Part shown: positions 17,624-27,751 of the stretch, piece after piece
How the letters are laid out: the number at the start of each line of letters is the position of its first letter
Position numbering within the stretch: the stretch's first letter is position 1
Origin: Candidatus Pelagibacter sp.
Lineage (GTDB): Bacteria; Pseudomonadota; Alphaproteobacteria; Pelagibacterales; Pelagibacteraceae
Direction of reading: 5' to 3'
DNA: 64,000 bases
Assembly: GCA_028227525.1 (NCBI GenBank)
Contig: JAOJAE010000004.1
Coordinates: forward strand, 10,683 to 74,682
Notes under the pieces: generated by a model
Seen by the model: the letters and a program-made list of their open reading frames with translations, nothing else
What the model was told of the DNA's origin: nothing
Database searches by the model: none
Position numbers and translations under genes: made by a program

Positions 17624-18787
17624 ATGAAATCAAATTGGAATTACCCAACAACCATGTGGGTTGGAAAAGACAGAATAAAAGATTTAAGCAATGCTTGCAA
17701 AATATTAAATATTAATAAACCATTGTTGGTAACCGATAATGGTCTTGCTAAATCAAAAATTGTAATTGATACTTTAAACAATTTAAAAGAACATGGTATT
17801 TTAGTTGAACTATATTCTGATGTAGTAGGTAATCCAACTGGTACAAACGTGACTGAGGGTACTGATTATTATAATAAAAACAACTGTGATGGTGTAATAG
17901 CTTTTGGAGGTGGTAGTGGCCTTGATGTTGGTAAAGCAATTGCATTTATGTCAGGCCAAACATTACCTATTTGGGATTTTGAGGACGTAGGAGATAATTG
18001 GACTAAAGCAAATTCTAAAAAAATAGCACCAATTATAGCTGTACCTACAACTGCAGGAACTGGATCAGAAACAGGACGTGCTTCGGTAATTTTAAATGAG
18101 GAAACAGGTGTTAAAAATATAATTTTTCATCCTAAATTTTTACCTTCAATAGTCATACTAGATCCAGTTTTAACAATTGGACTTCCATCAAAAATTACAG
18201 CTGCAACAGGCATGGATGCTCTAGCCCATAATTTAGAAGCCTATTGTGCACCAGGATATCATCCAATGGCAGATGGAATTGCTTTAGAGGGTATGAGATT
18301 AATTAATGATTGGTTGCTAGAAGCAGTTAAAGATGGATCAAATATAGAAGCAAGACAGAATATGTTAACAGCAGCTAGTATGGGTTCAACTGCATTTCAA
18401 AAAGGTTTAGGTGCAATTCACTCATTAAGTCATCCTGTAAATGCTTTAAATAATATTCATCATGGTTTATCCAATGCAATATTTATGCCTTACGTATTAA
18501 CTTTTAACAAAGATGTAATTGAAAAAAAAATAATTAAAATTTGTGATTACTTAGAACTTAACGACTGCTCTTTTGATGGTTTTATTAATTGGATTTTAGA
18601 TTTAAGAAAAAAACTAGATATGCCCCATAAATTATCAGAGGTAATAAATGAAAAAGATTTTGATCTTGATAGGTTATCAAAAATGGCTTTAGCAGATCCT
18701 TCAACTGGAGGAAACCCAAAGAAATTAACTGAAGCAGATATGAAACAAATGTACCAACATAGTATGTCAGGAGATCTATTTAAATGA
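17624..18787 (+). CDS. Iron-containing alcohol dehydrogenase
   Basis: This 387-residue group III dehydrogenase shows the NAD-binding GGGSGLDVGKAIA motif. The metal site is formed by an Asp in the GMDALAHNLEAYC region with the nearby His, plus HSLSHPVNA and HHGLSNAIFMP. Family substrates include ethanol, lactaldehyde, 1,3-propanediol, methanol and glycerol. The locus with glycerol kinase and a GpsA-like enzyme suggests a C2-C3 alcohol or aldehyde, but the substrate cannot be read from the sequence. It overlaps the next gene by four bases (ATGA). Confidence 0.85.
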   Translation: MKSNWNYPTTMWVGKDRIKDLSNACKILNINKPLLVTDNGLAKSKIVIDTLNNLKEHGILVELYSDVVGNPTGTNVTEGTDYYNKNNCDGVIAFGGGSGLDVGKAIAFMSGQTLPIWDFEDVGDNWTKANSKKIAPIIAVPTTAGTGSETGRASVILNEETGVKNIIFHPKFLPSIVILDPVLTIGLPSKITAATGMDALAHNLEAYCAPGYHPMADGIALEGMRLINDWLLEAVKDGSNIEARQNMLTAASMGSTAFQKGLGAIHSLSHPVNALNNIHHGLSNAIFMPYVLTFNKDVIEKKIIKICDYLELNDCSFDGFINWILDLRKKLDMPHKLSEVINEKDFDLDRLSKMALADPSTGGNPKKLTEADMKQMYQHSMSGDLFK

Positions 18788-19575
18788 ATAATTTAAACAT
18801 TCTAATTGTTGAAGGAAATATTAGAAAAGATAGTGAATTTTTTATTAAAGCAGCTGGAGCTTCTGCTGCAGATAATTTAAAAAATTTAATTTTAAAATTA
18901 GAGCCATTGACCAATACAGAAATTATAAATCCTGGACATGATGATGAAACAAAAAATGCTCTAGAAAATATGAGCAAATATAATGGTATTGTGTTTACTG
19001 GTGGTGCAATGAGAATAAATGATATGACCGATGTAATTAAAAAACACATTAATTTTGCATCTAATTGTTTTGAACAAAAAAATAAAATTTTAGCAATATG
19101 TTGGGGGCTACAAGTATGTTCAACAGCTGCAGGAGGTAAAGTAAATCCAGGTAAAAATGGTGCACACATAGGAATTGCATCTGATGTAATAATTAATAAG
19201 GAAGGTATGAAGCATTTTATCTACAAAGATAAAAAAAATATTTTTACTTCGCCAGCCTTTAATTTTGATGAAGTAAGTGAGATACCAAAAGATGCTATTC
19301 TTTTATCAAGTGATAAAGTTAACAATGTAATGGGTATTATTTTTAATAGAGGAAATTCAGAAATTATTGGTTTACAATATCATCCTGACTACGAATATTC
19401 TCAAATGCTTAACCTTATAGCCGGTCGTAAAGAAAGATTATTTAAGAATAACAATTTTTCCAATGAAGAAGATTATCAAAAACATATTTCATACATAAAG
19501 TCAGAAAATGAATTATTGAACTTTAATGATAGAACTTGTGAAGTTAAAAATTGGCTTAATTACTTGAAGAACTAG
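18784..19575 (+). CDS. Class I glutamine amidotransferase-like protein
   Basis: This 263-residue stand-alone class I amidotransferase fold has the nucleophile elbow ICWGLQ with Cys106 and a His200/Glu204 pair in YHPDYEY, so the catalytic triad is present. No synthetase partner domain is fused or adjacent. Such proteins hydrolyse gamma-glutamyl bonds or feed ammonia to a partner. Given the nearby methylamine genes, a gamma-glutamyl-amide substrate is possible but unproven. It is coupled to the alcohol dehydrogenase by an ATGA overlap and ends convergent with fhs, one base apart. Confidence 0.75.
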   Translation: MNNLNILIVEGNIRKDSEFFIKAAGASAADNLKNLILKLEPLTNTEIINPGHDDETKNALENMSKYNGIVFTGGAMRINDMTDVIKKHINFASNCFEQKNKILAICWGLQVCSTAAGGKVNPGKNGAHIGIASDVIINKEGMKHFIYKDKKNIFTSPAFNFDEVSEIPKDAILLSSDKVNNVMGIIFNRGNSEIIGLQYHPDYEYSQMLNLIAGRKERLFKNNNFSNEEDYQKHISYIKSENELLNFNDRTCEVKNWLNYLKN

Positions 19576-19576
19576 C

Positions 19577-21262
19577 TTAAAATAGACCTTCAATCTCACC
19601 ATCTTTATTCAACTTAATAGAGTCTGCAGCTGGTACTCTTGGTAATCCAGGCATTGTCATAATAGCTCCACAAACTACCACAATAAATTCAGCTCCAGAT
19701 GAAAGTCTTATTTCTCTAATTGGCAAAGAGTGTCCACTAGGCGCCCCTTTGAGACTTGGATCGGTTGAAAAACTGTATTGAGTTTTTGCAACACAAATAG
19801 GTAATTCACCAAATCCCGCTTCTTCAAAACTCTTTAATTGATCTCTAATTTTTGTATCAGCTATAACCTCATCTGCTCTATATATCTCTTTAGCGATAGT
19901 CTCGATTTTTTTAAATAATGGGGTTTTACTCTCATATAAGAATTTAAAATTAGCCTCATTTTTTTCACATAAATCTGAAACATGAGCAGCTAATTCTTTT
20001 GTACCTTCACCACCATTTGCCCAATGAGTACATAGACTTGCCTTAACTCCCATGCCATCACAAAATTCGATTAAAGCTTTAACTTCATTATCTGTATCTT
20101 TGATAAAATGATTAACTGCAACTGCAACAGGTAAACCAAATTTTTGAACATTTTGGATATGTCTTTCAAGGTTTACAAGTCCTTTTTTAAGAGCATCTAC
20201 ATTTTCATTTTTCAAATCATCTTTTGCAACTCCACCATGCATCTTCAATGCTCTGATAGTTGCAACAATTACAACACAACTTGGTTTTAAATTTGATTTT
20301 CTACATTTTATATCAAGAAATTTTTCAGCTCCTAGGTCTGCTCCAAAACCTGCTTCTGTTACAACATAGTCTGCAAGTTTTAATCCTGTCTTTGTCGCAA
20401 TTACAGAGTTACATCCATGTGCAATATTTGCAAAAGGACCACCATGAATTATTGCAGGATTGTTTTCTAAAGTTTGAGTTACGTTTGGTCTAATGGCATC
20501 TTTTAATAATACAGTCATTGGACCTTGAGCTTTTAAATCTTTTGCAAAAACAGGTTTTTTATCTCTTGTGTATGCAATTGTTATATTTCCAATTCTCTTT
20601 TCTAAATCTTCTAAATCATTTGATAAGCAAAAGATTGCCATGATTTCAGATGCAACAGTGATATCAAAACCATCTTCTCTTGGAAAACCATTTGCAACAC
20701 CACCTAAGTTAATATTGATAGATCTTAAAGAACGATCATTCATATCCATTACTCTTTTCCAAACAATTCTTCTAACATCGATATCCAGTTTGTTACCCCA
20801 ATAGATATGGTTATCAATTAATGCTGATAGAAGATTGTGCGCTGAAGTAATTGCATGGAAATCTCCTGTAAAATGTAAATTAATTTGTTCCATTGGAACT
20901 ACTTGAGCATAGCCACCGCCAGCAGCACCACCCTTCATACCAAAAGATGGTCCAAGACTTGGCTCTCTTAAACAAACTATAGATTTTTTTCCAATTTTAT
21001 TTAATCCATCATTTAAACCAACTGAAGTAGTAGTTTTACCTTCACCCGCAGGAGTAGGAGTGATTGCAGTAACTAAAATTAATTTTCCATCAGGTTTATC
21101 TTTTAAAGTATCAAGATATTCCAAGTTTATTTTTGCAATGTGTCTTCCCATAGGACTGAAAGCAGAACTTTCATCTGGTACATTTATTTTAGCTAAAATG
21201 TCATTTATAGGTTGCATTTTAGCTTCCCTAGCTATTTGAATATCTGACTTAACATCGCTCAT
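19577..21262 (-). CDS. fhs: Formate-tetrahydrofolate ligase
   Basis: This 561-residue enzyme makes 10-formyl-THF from formate, ATP and THF, and can run in reverse. Evidence: the P-loop [10 protein letters not shown] (70-79), the [16 protein letters not shown] segment, [14 protein letters not shown], and near-complete family length (about 555 residues). It is divergent from soxBDAG, which releases methyl groups as methylene-THF or formaldehyde. It therefore connects the demethylation genes to purine and methionine synthesis, or to ATP recovery by formate release. Confidence 0.95.
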   Translation of the reverse strand: MSDVKSDIQIAREAKMQPINDILAKINVPDESSAFSPMGRHIAKINLEYLDTLKDKPDGKLILVTAITPTPAGEGKTTTSVGLNDGLNKIGKKSIVCLREPSLGPSFGMKGGAAGGGYAQVVPMEQINLHFTGDFHAITSAHNLLSALIDNHIYWGNKLDIDVRRIVWKRVMDMNDRSLRSININLGGVANGFPREDGFDITVASEIMAIFCLSNDLEDLEKRIGNITIAYTRDKKPVFAKDLKAQGPMTVLLKDAIRPNVTQTLENNPAIIHGGPFANIAHGCNSVIATKTGLKLADYVVTEAGFGADLGAEKFLDIKCRKSNLKPSCVVIVATIRALKMHGGVAKDDLKNENVDALKKGLVNLERHIQNVQKFGLPVAVAVNHFIKDTDNEVKALIEFCDGMGVKASLCTHWANGGEGTKELAAHVSDLCEKNEANFKFLYESKTPLFKKIETIAKEIYRADEVIADTKIRDQLKSFEEAGFGELPICVAKTQYSFSTDPSLKGAPSGHSLPIREIRLSSGAEFIVVVCGAIMTMPGLPRVPAADSIKLNKDGEIEGLF

Positions 21263-21390
21263 TTAAAATCCTAAAGTTATAAATTTTTTAGTGATGACTT
21301 CTTATCCTTTTTTACGATCTTTGGAAACTTCTAAAAAATATATATAAAAAAAATAAGAACTATTTATATTCATTGAGATAAAAATATCTG

Positions 21391-22647
21391 ATGCAAAAAT
21401 ATTCTATATTTAATCTGGTTAAAAATGCTTTTTCAGGTCATCAAAACTGGGATTTAGCTTGGAAGGATCCAACTCCTAAAAAAGAATATGACGTTGTAAT
21501 TATTGGTGGAGGAGGCCATGGTTTAGCTACTGCTTATTATTTAGCAAAAGAACATAATATTACAAATGTTGCCATCATTGAAAAAGGGTGGATAGGTGGT
21601 GGTAATGTTGGTCGAAATACTACCATTATAAGATCAAATTACATGCATGATGACAATGCACTCTTTAGTGAGTTTGGAATGGATTTATGGAGAAAGATGA
21701 GTCAGGATTTAAATTACAATGTAATGTTTTCTCCTAGAGGAATTATAAATCTTGCACACTCAGATGCTCAAATGAATGTTTATGCGAGACGAGGAAATTC
21801 AATGAGATTGAATGGGATTGATGCTGTTCTTCTTAATAGAGAGCAAGTTAAAGAAATTATACCAATGGCCGATTTTTCTGAAAATGTAAGATTTCCAATT
21901 TTTGGTGGATTAATGCAACCAAGTGCAGGAACTGCAAGACATGATGCGGTAGCTTGGGGTTATGCAAGACAAGCTGACTCAATGGGTGTTGATATAATTC
22001 AAAATTGTGAAGTCACAGGTTTCGATGTTAGTGGCGGAAAGATAAATGGTGTTAGAACATCAAGAGGTGACATTAAAGTTAAAAAAATTGGATTATGTGT
22101 TGCAGGGAGCACAAATGTGCTAGCAGAAAAATTAAATATGACTTTACCAATTGAAACTCATCTTCTTCAAGCATGTGTTTCAGAACCAGTAAAACCAATT
22201 TTAGATAGAGTAGTTACTTTTGGAGCTGGACACTTTTATATAAGTCAATCTGACAAAGGTGAAATGGTAATGGGTGGAGATTTAGATGGTTATAATAGTT
22301 ACGCTCAAAGAGGAAATCTTCCAACTCTTCAACATGTATTAACTGAAGGAATAGCTATGATGCCATTTCTAAGTAAGTTAAAAATGCTTAGAACTTGGGG
22401 TGGAATAATGGATATGTCTATGGATGGTTCACCGATAATTGATAAAACACATATTGAAGGTTTATATTTGAATTGTGGTTGGTGCTATGGTGGATTTAAA
22501 GCAACACCAGCATCTGGTTGGACATTTGCTCATACAATTGCACAAGATAGAGTTCATAAATTAAATGCTGGTTACAGTTTAAATAGATTTAGCACAGGTC
22601 ACTTACTTGATGAAAAAGGACTTGGAACAAAAACTTGGATTTCATAA
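21391..22647 (+). CDS. soxB: Sarcosine oxidase beta subunit
   Basis: This 418-residue FAD/FMN subunit of heterotetrameric sarcosine oxidase has the Rossmann motif GGGGHG (39-44), the GWIGGGNVGRNTTIIRSNY family signature, and AGTARHDAVAWGYAR around His184. That motif corresponds to the region where FMN is covalently held in this family. The C-terminal NCGWCYGGFKATPASG segment is also typical. Genes for delta, alpha and gamma follow without gaps. The homologous MgdA of N-methylglutamate dehydrogenase has the same build, so N-methylglutamate is an alternative substrate given the mgs-like genes 20 kb away. Confidence 0.9.
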   Translation: MQKYSIFNLVKNAFSGHQNWDLAWKDPTPKKEYDVVIIGGGGHGLATAYYLAKEHNITNVAIIEKGWIGGGNVGRNTTIIRSNYMHDDNALFSEFGMDLWRKMSQDLNYNVMFSPRGIINLAHSDAQMNVYARRGNSMRLNGIDAVLLNREQVKEIIPMADFSENVRFPIFGGLMQPSAGTARHDAVAWGYARQADSMGVDIIQNCEVTGFDVSGGKINGVRTSRGDIKVKKIGLCVAGSTNVLAEKLNMTLPIETHLLQACVSEPVKPILDRVVTFGAGHFYISQSDKGEMVMGGDLDGYNSYAQRGNLPTLQHVLTEGIAMMPFLSKLKMLRTWGGIMDMSMDGSPIIDKTHIEGLYLNCGWCYGGFKATPASGWTFAHTIAQDRVHKLNAGYSLNRFSTGHLLDEKGLGTKTWIS

Positions 22648-22917
22648 ATGCTTCATATCAAATGCCCTCACTGTGGAATGAGATCGCAAAATGAATTTTC
22701 ATATGGTGGTGATGCAACTGTTAAAAGACCTGAGCTAAATAAGGAAATATCTGATCAAGACTGGGATAATTTTGTCTATAACAGAAAAAGTCTAAGAGGT
22801 AAACATTGGGAGTTATGGCAACATTTATCAGGTTGTAGACAATGGATAAAAGTTGAAAGAGACACAGCTACTCATGAAATTTTTAACACTCTTAAAGCTA
22901 ATGAGGAAATTTCATAA
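22648..22917 (+). CDS. soxD: Sarcosine oxidase delta subunit
   Basis: This 89-residue zinc-binding subunit of the heterotetramer has Cys6, Cys9, His59 and Cys63 (IKCPHCGMR and HLSGCRQW), the expected zinc ligands of SoxD. The gene starts directly after soxB and its TAA overlaps the soxA ATG by one base. It has a structural rather than catalytic role. Confidence 0.9.
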   Translation: MLHIKCPHCGMRSQNEFSYGGDATVKRPELNKEISDQDWDNFVYNRKSLRGKHWELWQHLSGCRQWIKVERDTATHEIFNTLKANEEIS

Positions 22918-25913
22918 TGTCACAAAGTTATAGATTAGATAATATTGGCTTAATTAATAGAGATAAGAAAATTTCATTTAAATTTAATGGTGTTACTTAT
23001 TATGGATACGAAGGTGACACTCTTGCTTCAGCTTTAATAGCTAATGGAGTTCATTTGGTTGGCAGAAGCTTTAAATATCATAGACCTAGAGGTTTTTTTG
23101 GTGCTGGCGTTGATGAACCTTATGCAATTGTTCAATTATATAGAAATGGTGAAACCGAACCTAATATTAAAGCCACAGAGCAAGAGCTTTTTGAAGGTTT
23201 GGAAGCAACAAGTGTAAATTGTTGGCCTAGTGTAAATTTTGATATTGGAGCAATAAATAATTTTTTAAAAATATTTCTTCCTGCAGGATTTTATTACAAA
23301 ACTTTTATGTGGCCAAAAAGTTTTTGGTACAAAGTTTATGAACCTTTTATTAGAAAAGCAGCAGGTCTAGGTGTTGCATCTACTAAACATGACAAGGAAA
23401 GATATGAACATAAATATGAATATTGTGATTTATTAATTGCAGGTTCAGGACCGTCAGGTTTGGCGAGTGCATATGCTGCAGCAAAAAATGGAGCACGAGT
23501 TATTTTAGCAGAAGACAAATCCAGATTTGGAGGAACACTTCTTACAAGTGAAGTAAATATTGGAAACCAATCTGGTAAAGAATGGGCCAAAGGAATTATT
23601 GCTGAACTTAAAGAAATGCCAAATGTAACAGTTAAAAATAGGTCACAGGTTTTTGGTTATTATGACCATAACATGTTAGTGATGTCTGAAAGAATAAGTG
23701 ATCATCTACCACAAACAAAAAAATTTCATCCAAAACAAAGACTTTGGTATATTAGAGCTAAAGAAGTTTTAATTTCTTCAGGGTCAATTGAAAGACCAAT
23801 AGTCTTTGGCAATAATGATACACCAGGGGTAATGCTTTCATCGGCGGCAAAAGAATATCTTAAAGTTTATGGCGTATTAGTTGGAAGAAACCCTTTAATT
23901 TTTACTAATAATGATAGTGGCTATGAAACTGCAATAGAATTTAAAAAAAATGGTATTGATTCAGTTATTTTAGATACCAGAAAAGATCCTCAATCTGAAA
24001 TAGTTGATGAAGCAAAAAACTTAGGCATAAACATTAAATTTTCTTATGTAGTGGTTGCTGCTCAAGGTTATAAAAAAGTAAAATCAGCTGATATTGCAAA
24101 GATTTCAGACGATAAAGAAAAACTTGGTGCTGTAGAAAATATTAAGTGTGATTGCATATGTGTTTCTGGTTTTTGGACACCTACTATTCATTTAGCTTCA
24201 CAATCAGGAAACAAAACAAAATTTAATGAAGATATCGATGCATTTGTACCAGGAACATCAAAGCAAAACGAAACTACATTAGGTGCTGCAAATGGAACCT
24301 ATACTTTAGATGAAACAATAAAAAATTCTTTTGAAACTGGTTACGAATTATCAAAAAAAATTACAAATAATGATAACAAAATTTCTTTTCCTAACGTTGT
24401 TGAAAAAAAATCAACAACTCATGATAAATTTTGGTGTGTACCACTACCTGAAGGAAAAAATTATAAAAGATTTTTAGATTTTCAAAATGATGTTGCGGTT
24501 TCTGATGTAGAGATAGCACTTAAAGAAGGTTATCGATCAATTGAGCATGTTAAAAGATATACAACACTTGGAATGGCAACAGACCAAGGTAAAACAAGTA
24601 ATTTAAATGGACTACAACTAGTATCTAATATTGAAAATAAAGTAGTACCAAATGTTGGTCACACCACTTTTAGACCTCCATACACACCAGTTTCTATAGG
24701 AGCAATTGTTGGAAGAGAAGTTGGAAAACATTCAAAACCCACACGAAAATCACCAATGCATTCTTGGCATGAAAAAAATAATGCAGTTTTTGTTGATGCA
24801 GGTGTGTGGTTGAGACCAAGATATTACAAACAGGGTGATGAAAATTTATTTGAAGGATCAAAAAGAGAAGCAAAAAATGTTAGAACAAATGTTGGAGTTT
24901 GTGATGTAACCACATTAGGCAAAATAGATATTAAAGGACCAGATGCAGCAGAGTTACTAAATAGAGTTTATACAAATGCATGGTTAAAATTACCAGTTGG
25001 TAAAGCAAGATATGGCGTGATGTTAAGAGAAGACGGAATAGTGATGGATGATGGAACAACTACTAGAATTGCCGAAAATCACTATCACATGACAACCACT
25101 ACCGCACAAGCTGCGAACGTTCTTTCACATTTAGAGTATTATTTGCAATTAGTATGGCCTGAATTAAATGTGAATGTAGTTTCAACTACAGAACAATGGG
25201 CAGGAGCCGCAATAGCGGGACCTAAGTCTAGAGACCTGCTGCAAAAATTATTTCCAAACTCTGATGTCTCCAATGAAGGTTTGCCTTTTATGGGTTATAT
25301 GGAAGGAGATTTGTTTGGTGTGAAAGCAAGAATTTTTAGAATTTCGTTTTCAGGTGAGCTCGCATACGAATTAAATGTCGAGTCTGATAATGGAAATTTT
25401 ATGTGGGAAAAAATTATGGAAGTTGGTCAAGAGTTTAAAATTCAGCCGTATGGAACAGAAGCATTATCAACTCTTAGAATTGAAATGGGTCATGTTGCAG
25501 GATCTGAACTAGATGGAAGAACAATACCTTATGACAATTCACTTGAAGGAATGTTAAGCAAAAAGAAAGATTTCATTGGAAAAAGATCTTTAAATAGAGA
25601 AGCATTTACAGCTAATGATAGACAAAAAGTTGTTGGAGTTGTTCCTTTAGATAAAAAAACAAGTATTCCAGAGGGTTCACATTTAGTCAAAGACTCAAAT
25701 GCACCACTGCCAAATCCAAAATTAGGTTACATCTCAGCATCTTGCTGGAGTGTTGAGTATGATAATCCATTTTCTTTAGCCATATTAAAAGATGGAAAAA
25801 ATATGATTGGTGAAAAGTTATTTGTAATGTCACCACTTAAAAATAAAGTAATTCCTGTTGAGATAGTTTCTTCACACTATGTTGATCCAAAAGGTGAAAG
25901 GGTTAGATCATGA
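22917..25913 (+). CDS. soxA: Sarcosine oxidase alpha subunit
   Basis: This 998-residue subunit has the expected order: an N-terminal ferredoxin-like domain (about 1-110, GDTLASALIANGV), an FAD/NAD-binding pyridine-nucleotide oxidoreductase domain (about 165-500, GSGPSGLASAYAAAKNGA), and a C-terminal GcvT-like THF domain (about 600-998, with FSGELAYELNV). The GcvT part captures the iminium methyl group as 5,10-methylene-THF. It overlaps soxG by four bases (ATGA). Its domain order and length match the family, with no visible truncation. Confidence 0.92.
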   Translation: MSQSYRLDNIGLINRDKKISFKFNGVTYYGYEGDTLASALIANGVHLVGRSFKYHRPRGFFGAGVDEPYAIVQLYRNGETEPNIKATEQELFEGLEATSVNCWPSVNFDIGAINNFLKIFLPAGFYYKTFMWPKSFWYKVYEPFIRKAAGLGVASTKHDKERYEHKYEYCDLLIAGSGPSGLASAYAAAKNGARVILAEDKSRFGGTLLTSEVNIGNQSGKEWAKGIIAELKEMPNVTVKNRSQVFGYYDHNMLVMSERISDHLPQTKKFHPKQRLWYIRAKEVLISSGSIERPIVFGNNDTPGVMLSSAAKEYLKVYGVLVGRNPLIFTNNDSGYETAIEFKKNGIDSVILDTRKDPQSEIVDEAKNLGINIKFSYVVVAAQGYKKVKSADIAKISDDKEKLGAVENIKCDCICVSGFWTPTIHLASQSGNKTKFNEDIDAFVPGTSKQNETTLGAANGTYTLDETIKNSFETGYELSKKITNNDNKISFPNVVEKKSTTHDKFWCVPLPEGKNYKRFLDFQNDVAVSDVEIALKEGYRSIEHVKRYTTLGMATDQGKTSNLNGLQLVSNIENKVVPNVGHTTFRPPYTPVSIGAIVGREVGKHSKPTRKSPMHSWHEKNNAVFVDAGVWLRPRYYKQGDENLFEGSKREAKNVRTNVGVCDVTTLGKIDIKGPDAAELLNRVYTNAWLKLPVGKARYGVMLREDGIVMDDGTTTRIAENHYHMTTTTAQAANVLSHLEYYLQLVWPELNVNVVSTTEQWAGAAIAGPKSRDLLQKLFPNSDVSNEGLPFMGYMEGDLFGVKARIFRISFSGELAYELNVESDNGNFMWEKIMEVGQEFKIQPYGTEALSTLRIEMGHVAGSELDGRTIPYDNSLEGMLSKKKDFIGKRSLNREAFTANDRQKVVGVVPLDKKTSIPEGSHLVKDSNAPLPNPKLGYISASCWSVEYDNPFSLAILKDGKNMIGEKLFVMSPLKNKVIPVEIVSSHYVDPKGERVRS

Positions 25914-26497
25914 GTTTGATATCAGCTTTAGCAAATGTTCATTCAGAAGGTCAATTTGGTGATTATGAAGGTAAAAATGAAAATGATCTTTTAAAAATCT
26001 ATGAGATAAAGAATTTATTAATAGTTCAAATAGTTCAGTATAAAAACTCTACAATTTCGACTGAAAGTATTGATATCGATGGTTTAAAATTAAAAGAGGA
26101 ACCACTAAGTGTATCAAATAATAATGATACAAGAATTTTGTGGAATGGACCAAAAAATTGGCTTTTGGTCTCAAATAAAAAAGATTTACTTACAAATATT
26201 TTACAAAACTTTAAAGAAACAGATTTTGCTATAACAGATCTGTCTCATTCAAAAGCTATAATTGAAATAGAAGGAAAAGATGCAAAAGAAGTTTTAAAGA
26301 AAGGATGTACCTTTAATTTTAATATATTGGAAACAAACAATTCAATAAACTCTACTTATAATGGAATAGCTTTTACGGTTGATATGCTGGATGAAAATCC
26401 AAATAAAGTAAGGTTATTTGCTCTTAGAAGTTTTGGCGAATCTTTCTATCACTCTATTACTGATGCTTCTCTAGAATTTGGTTATACTTCTTTATAG
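25910..26497 (+). CDS. soxG: Sarcosine oxidase gamma subunit
   Basis: This 195-residue gamma subunit has a GcvT-like fold and completes the soxBDAG set. Typical features are ILWNGPKNWLLVS, DLSHSKAIIEIEGKDAKEVLKKGC and the C-terminal RSFGESFYHSITDASLEFGY. It is the most divergent subunit in this family, so the call relies partly on gene order. It ends 11 bases before a convergent EamA transporter gene. Confidence 0.85.
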   Translation: MSLISALANVHSEGQFGDYEGKNENDLLKIYEIKNLLIVQIVQYKNSTISTESIDIDGLKLKEEPLSVSNNNDTRILWNGPKNWLLVSNKKDLLTNILQNFKETDFAITDLSHSKAIIEIEGKDAKEVLKKGCTFNFNILETNNSINSTYNGIAFTVDMLDENPNKVRLFALRSFGESFYHSITDASLEFGYTSL

Positions 26498-26508
26498 TTT
26501 AAATTCAT

Positions 26509-27357
26509 TTAATCTCGAGTAGCAATATATACACCTATCGAGGTAATCAAAAATCCAATTAAATCTAAATTAGTTAAACTTTCACTTAAAAAAAGCCAAG
26601 CCATGAAAGCAGAAGTAGCAGGTATTAAAAAAAATATTGAAACAGTTTTGCTCGCAGAATTATTTTTAATTAAGAACATCAAGATTGTAAAAGCACCAAA
26701 TGACACCAGGAATATTTGATGACTCATTGCAATTATAAATGTCTGTGAAAAATCAATGTATGGTTTTACAAAAAAAATTATAGCCAATAGGTGAAAAGTA
26801 AAACCACCTATAGCTTGATACATATTGCTTACTGACAAGGGTAAGTTATTACTAAGTTTTTTTTGCCAGATAGTAGAAGTTGTTATTGCAATTAAGGCTA
26901 TTATAGTTGCAATTAATCCTGCAGTAGGAATTTCTGATCCAATATCAAAGCCTAAAACTAAAGTTGCTCCTATAAAGCCCAATAAAACTCCAAGCCATTG
27001 TTTAGTTGTTACCTTCTCATTTAAAATTGGTCCACTTAAAGCATTTGTTAGTATGGGTTGAAGGGTAACTATTAAAGCAGCAATTCCTGTAGGCATTCCT
27101 TTTGAAATTGAAAAGAAAACTCCACCTAAATATACACCATGAAAAAGAACTCCACTTAAGAAAGACTCAATTAAATTTTTTTTATTTATAAAAATTTTTT
27201 GTTTTGCGTAAAGACAAAATAAAAAAAAACCAAAAGCCACTAAAGCAAATCTAAAAGCCAGTGCTGAGAAAGGGTCGCTGTTATCTATAATTGGTTTTGT
27301 TGTAATAAAAGCAGATGACCACAATAAAATAAAAATGAATGGAAAAATTTTAACCAT
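26509..27357 (-). CDS. EamA/DMT-family transporter
   Basis: This 282-residue membrane protein has ten predicted helices arranged as two EamA repeats, typical of drug/metabolite exporters and amino-acid exporters. Landmarks are LLWSSAFITTKPII at the N-terminus, IVTLQPILTNALSGPILNEKV at the end of repeat one and FLSESLTNLDLIGFLITSIGV near the C-terminus. The substrate cannot be assigned. It is convergent with soxG and divergent from a small lipoprotein gene. Confidence 0.85.
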   Translation of the reverse strand: MVKIFPFIFILLWSSAFITTKPIIDNSDPFSALAFRFALVAFGFFLFCLYAKQKIFINKKNLIESFLSGVLFHGVYLGGVFFSISKGMPTGIAALIVTLQPILTNALSGPILNEKVTTKQWLGVLLGFIGATLVLGFDIGSEIPTAGLIATIIALIAITTSTIWQKKLSNNLPLSVSNMYQAIGGFTFHLLAIIFFVKPYIDFSQTFIIAMSHQIFLVSFGAFTILMFLIKNNSASKTVSIFFLIPATSAFMAWLFLSESLTNLDLIGFLITSIGVYIATRD

Positions 27358-27466
27358 TTTTGACTTATAGTTTAAATATTTACTTAGTATTACTAATAAT
27401 AACCAAAATGAGCTAATTCTACCTTGAGTTGATTCTCATAATCAGTATTAATCAATTTAGATATTT

Positions 27467-27751
27467 ATGAAATTTCAAAAAATATATTTTTTAGCTATAA
27501 TTTTTATTTTTTTGTCTGGATGTATTCAATCTACAGCTTTACTTGGTCCAGGTGTTACATTAGCTACAACGGGAAATATTATGCAAGCTGGTTTGCAATA
27601 TGGGGCAAACACAGCAATTAAAAATGAAACTGGCAAAGATGCATTTACACACCTAAAAGATGCTGTGGATGAAGAGAAAGATAGTCAAAATATTAAAACA
27701 ATTGTTAGAAATACAATAGATAAAATATCGAAAAAATTAACTACAAATTAG
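27467..27751 (+). CDS. Small lipoprotein, 94 aa
   Basis: This 94-residue product has a lipoprotein signal: a hydrophobic stretch ending in the lipobox LSGC at residues 16-19. A glycine-rich amphipathic segment follows (LLGPGVTLATTGNIMQAGLQ), then a charged helical C-terminus. It is probably anchored in the envelope; no family with known function is recognised. Its stop codon overlaps the stop codon of the convergent downstream gene by four bases. Confidence 0.65.
   Translation: MKFQKIYFLAIIFIFLSGCIQSTALLGPGVTLATTGNIMQAGLQYGANTAIKNETGKDAFTHLKDAVDEEKDSQNIKTIVRNTIDKISKKLTTN

Noticed and set aside
21263..21390. Possible glycine or THF riboswitch between fhs and soxB
   Set aside because: I looked for glycine-aptamer and THF-aptamer cores because of the neighbouring genes, but the region is A/T-rich without the conserved purine motifs or paired GC stems.
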